From Palsa-506 sp963836355 (GTDB lineage: Bacteria > Actinomycetota > Actinomycetes > Streptosporangiales > Streptosporangiaceae): 45,747 nucleotides of DNA. The DNA lies in assembly GCA_963836355.1 (NCBI GenBank), contig CAWIJO010000008.1:1-45747 (forward strand), in the 5' to 3' direction. Under the pieces are notes generated by a model that was given only the letters and a program-made list of their open reading frames with translations, was not told the DNA's origin and ran no database searches. Positions 43,961 to 45,747 of the stretch are shown here, one piece after another (the first letter of the stretch is position 1; every line of letters starts with the position of its first letter). A program made the position numbers and the translations under genes.

Positions 43961-45528
43961 AGGTGTGTAAAGATCTTTAGTTTTGAGCTGGTTTCCGCTT
44001 TTACCTGATTCGTTCTGGGTAGGCGATGTCGAGTTCGTTGAGTGCTTCGCGCCATCCCATGACTCTTTGTCCTTCGATGAGGCGTGCGGGCTGGTCGCTG
44101 CGCTTGCCCGTTGTGTGCCTTCTGTCGGCTCGCTCGCGGGCGCGCTTGTCCTCGATGTTGATGATCGCCAGCCAGAGCAGCTTGACGACCGCGTCGTCGG
44201 ACGGGAAGTGCCCGCGGGCCTTGGTCACCTTCCGCAGCTGGTAGTTCAGCGACTCGATGCTGTTGGTGGTGTAAAGCAGCTTTCTCACCGGCGGGGTGAA
44301 GGCCAGGAACGGGGTGAAGCGGTCCCAGGCGTTCTCCCACACCCTGACGGCCTGCGGGTACTTCTGGCCCAGCGGCGAGGCCGCGAAGGCAGCCAGGGCA
44401 TCGAACGCGGCGTCGGCATCGGCGGCGGTGTAGATCGCGCGCAGCCCCGCCGCCACCGCGGCGGCGTCACGGCGGGCCACCGGCCGCAGGCTGTTCCTGA
44501 TCAAATGGACGACGCATGTTGCACCGTGGTGTCCGGGAACGCGGCATGGACGGCGTCTTCGAACCCGGCCAGGCCGTCGCAGCAGGCGATGAGGATGTCC
44601 TGGACGCCGCGGTTGCGCAGGTCAGCGGTCACGCTGGCCCAAAAGCGCGCTCCCTCCCCGGCGGTCGCCGTCTGCAGCGGGGTCCTGGCCAGCCAGATGC
44701 CCAGCACGTGCTTTTCCCCGTCGGCGTCGATGCCGGCGGCCAGGTAGGCGGGCTTGCTCTGGCACCACATGGTTATCGCGGACCTTGACCATGATGGCGT
44801 CCAGGAACACCACGGCGTAAACAGGATCCAGCGGCCGGGACTGCCAGGCCCGGACCTCCTCCAGCACCGCATCAGTGATCCGGGAGACGGTCTCGGCCGA
44901 GAGCTCGGTGCCGTATACCTGCCGCAGGTGGTGCAGGATGTCGCGGACGCTCATGCCGTGCGCGTAAAGGCTGATGATCATGTCGTCCAGGCCGCCGGAG
45001 ACCCGCCCGGAGCGCTTGGGCACCAGCATCGGCTCGAACATCCCCGCCCGGTCCCGGGCACCTCGACCGGCACCGGCCCGATTCCGGTCTGCACCTTCTT
45101 GCTGATCGTGCCATTACGCGAATTGCCGGAATTATGACCGGCCGGGTCATGCCGCGCATAGCCCAGGTGCGCGGTCAGCTCCGCCTCCAGCGCCCGCTCC
45201 AGCACCGCTTTGACCAGGTCGCCCAGCATGGACCCCTCACCGGTCAGCCGCAGCCCGCCGGCCTCATCCCGCGAGCGCTCCAGCAGCGCATCCAGCAGCC
45301 GGTCATCGATCAGCTCCCGCAGCGGCGCCAGCTGCTGCCCGGACAGAGGGGATTTTTCCCCGCCGTAAGGAGCAGCCTGGCCCGGAACCGGATCACCATC
45401 ATCATCGTGCACCAGCCCGGACGAGCCAGGCACCTCGCGTGTAATGGACATGATCGTTGTTCTCCCCCCGTAACAGTGACCATTCCCACTGGCCACTCAG
45501 TTCCCTTTAATCACTCCTTACACACCTA
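43961..45528 (-). mobile_element. IS256-family insertion sequence (frameshifted)
   Basis: About 1.57 kb with terminal inverted repeats AGGTGTGTAA (43961-43970 and reverse complement 45519-45528), plus partial similarity beyond. One transposase gene fills it. No clear 8-9 bp target duplication was seen. Confidence 0.7.
44001..45451 (-). pseudogene. IS256-family transposase, three frameshifts
   Basis: All parts of a mutator-type transposase of about 430 residues are present in order. N-terminus: PLRELIDDRLLDALLERSRDEAGGLRLTGEG, ELTAHLGYARHDPAGHNSGNSRNG. After a shift near 45060: LDDMIISLYAHGMSVRDILHHLRQVYGTELSAETVSRITDAV, PVYAVVFLDAIMVKVRDN (first Asp). After a shift near 44765: YLAAGIDADGEKHVLGIWL, DILIACCDGLAGFEDAV (second Asp). 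After a shift near 44505: YTTNSIESLNYQLRKVTKARGHFPSDDAVVKLLW (Glu in the IESLN helix). ATG 45451 has GGAGA upstream. Three indels make it inactive unless they are base-call errors. Confidence 0.88.
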
Positions 45529-45587
45529 GAGAGATACCCCCGCGGCTCGCCACGACCTAGGGACCACCTGGTCGGGTTGCGTGAGCA

Positions 45588-45747
45588 TCATGGTGTGGCT
45601 GGGGCGGGTTCGTCAACTGGGGGTGCGGCGGGGCGCTGGCGGCGGCGGTAGGAGTCACCTTCGACGACGAGCTCGTGGCAGGTGGAGGTGAGGCGGTCGA
45701 TGGCTGACTGGGCCAGCAGCGGGTCGGCCATGAGGGGCAGCCATTCA
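45588..45747 (-). CDS. IS21-family IstB-like helper ATPase, 3' end only
   Basis: The last 53 codons of a leftward gene that runs off the right edge: EWLPLMADPLLAQSAIDRLTSTCHELVVEGDSYRRRQRP, then a Pro/Ala tail and TGA at 45588-45590. This is the sensor-II end of IstB, the AAA+ partner of the IS21 transposase IstA. Another insertion sequence therefore begins at the window edge. Confidence 0.75.
   Translation of the reverse strand, partial: EWLPLMADPLLAQSAIDRLTSTCHELVVEGDSYRRRQRPAAPPVDEPAPATP

Noticed and set aside
1..45747. A biosynthetic gene cluster or a classical defence island
   Set aside because: No PKS, NRPS or terpene core, no restriction, CRISPR or BREX genes; the enzymes present are unrelated single genes.

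Overview
The window looks like the chromosome of a high-GC filamentous actinobacterium. The supporting signs are the very high GC, frequent GTG starts, a mycothiol-dependent-type maleylpyruvate isomerase homologue, actinobacterial-style FtsX permeases, a fused biotin-type carboxyltransferase, an FHA-domain membrane protein and a large cyclase/NB-ARC/TPR regulator. It is an accessory region: at least five full-length or nearly full-length insertion sequences (IS1380, IS3, IS5, IS4 and IS256 types), an IS110-type element and several IS remnants. About ten other genes are broken by one or more single-base frameshifts or by deletion.

The organising feature appears to be an exact 43-bp sequence present four times, always on the + strand (8529-8571, 25112-25154, 31743-31785, 39918-39960). 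It reads as the 3' half of a tRNA: anticodon loop with GGT (threonine), AGGTC variable loop, perfect T arm, acceptor strand. The first and third copies lie inside a longer repeat, with a conserved left flank (L) and a conserved right flank (R). The second has only R, and the fourth has only L and is followed by an encoded CCA. The simplest reading is a tandem series of integrative or cis-mobilisable elements inserted at the 3' end of tRNA-Thr(GGT). Predicted units are I (8.5-25.1 kb), II (25.1-31.8 kb) and III (31.7-40.0 kb). The only tyrosine recombinase seen sits beside the second copy. It has been destroyed by an IS3 insertion with loss of the catalytic C-terminal part, and an IS5 element lies between it and the att site.

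Layout. 0-8 kb: a degraded GH79-like glycosidase, a YjbR remnant, an intact MDR oxidoreductase, an intact mycothiol-type DinB enzyme, an alpha/beta-hydrolase fragment, a frameshifted AccD-AccA fusion and a lipoprotein. 8-25 kb (unit I): IS110, a heliorhodopsin, IS1380, an FHA membrane protein translationally coupled to a small protein that shares a NVGxDQ motif, a TrmO-like protein, a probably PPi-dependent phosphofructokinase, an orphan FtsX permease, and the integrase/IS3/IS5 complex. 25-32 kb (unit II): an NTF2-like protein, IS4, a divergent DUF2867/TetR pair with a 16-bp palindromic operator, an SRPBCC protein and an IS256 remnant. 32-40 kb (unit III): a helical sensor domain fused to a methylmalonyl-CoA decarboxylase-like crotonase, several regulator remnants, a second orphan FtsX permease and a 100-bp tandem duplication. 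40-45.7 kb (outside the array if the CCA reading is right): a scrambled PNPOx-like gene, a cyclase-NB-ARC-TPR regulator, a frameshifted IS256 and the 3' end of an IS21 istB.

No complete metabolic pathway is encoded. The intact cargo is mostly stand-alone sensors, regulators, membrane proteins and enzymes. All identifications come from reading the sequence; no database search was possible.
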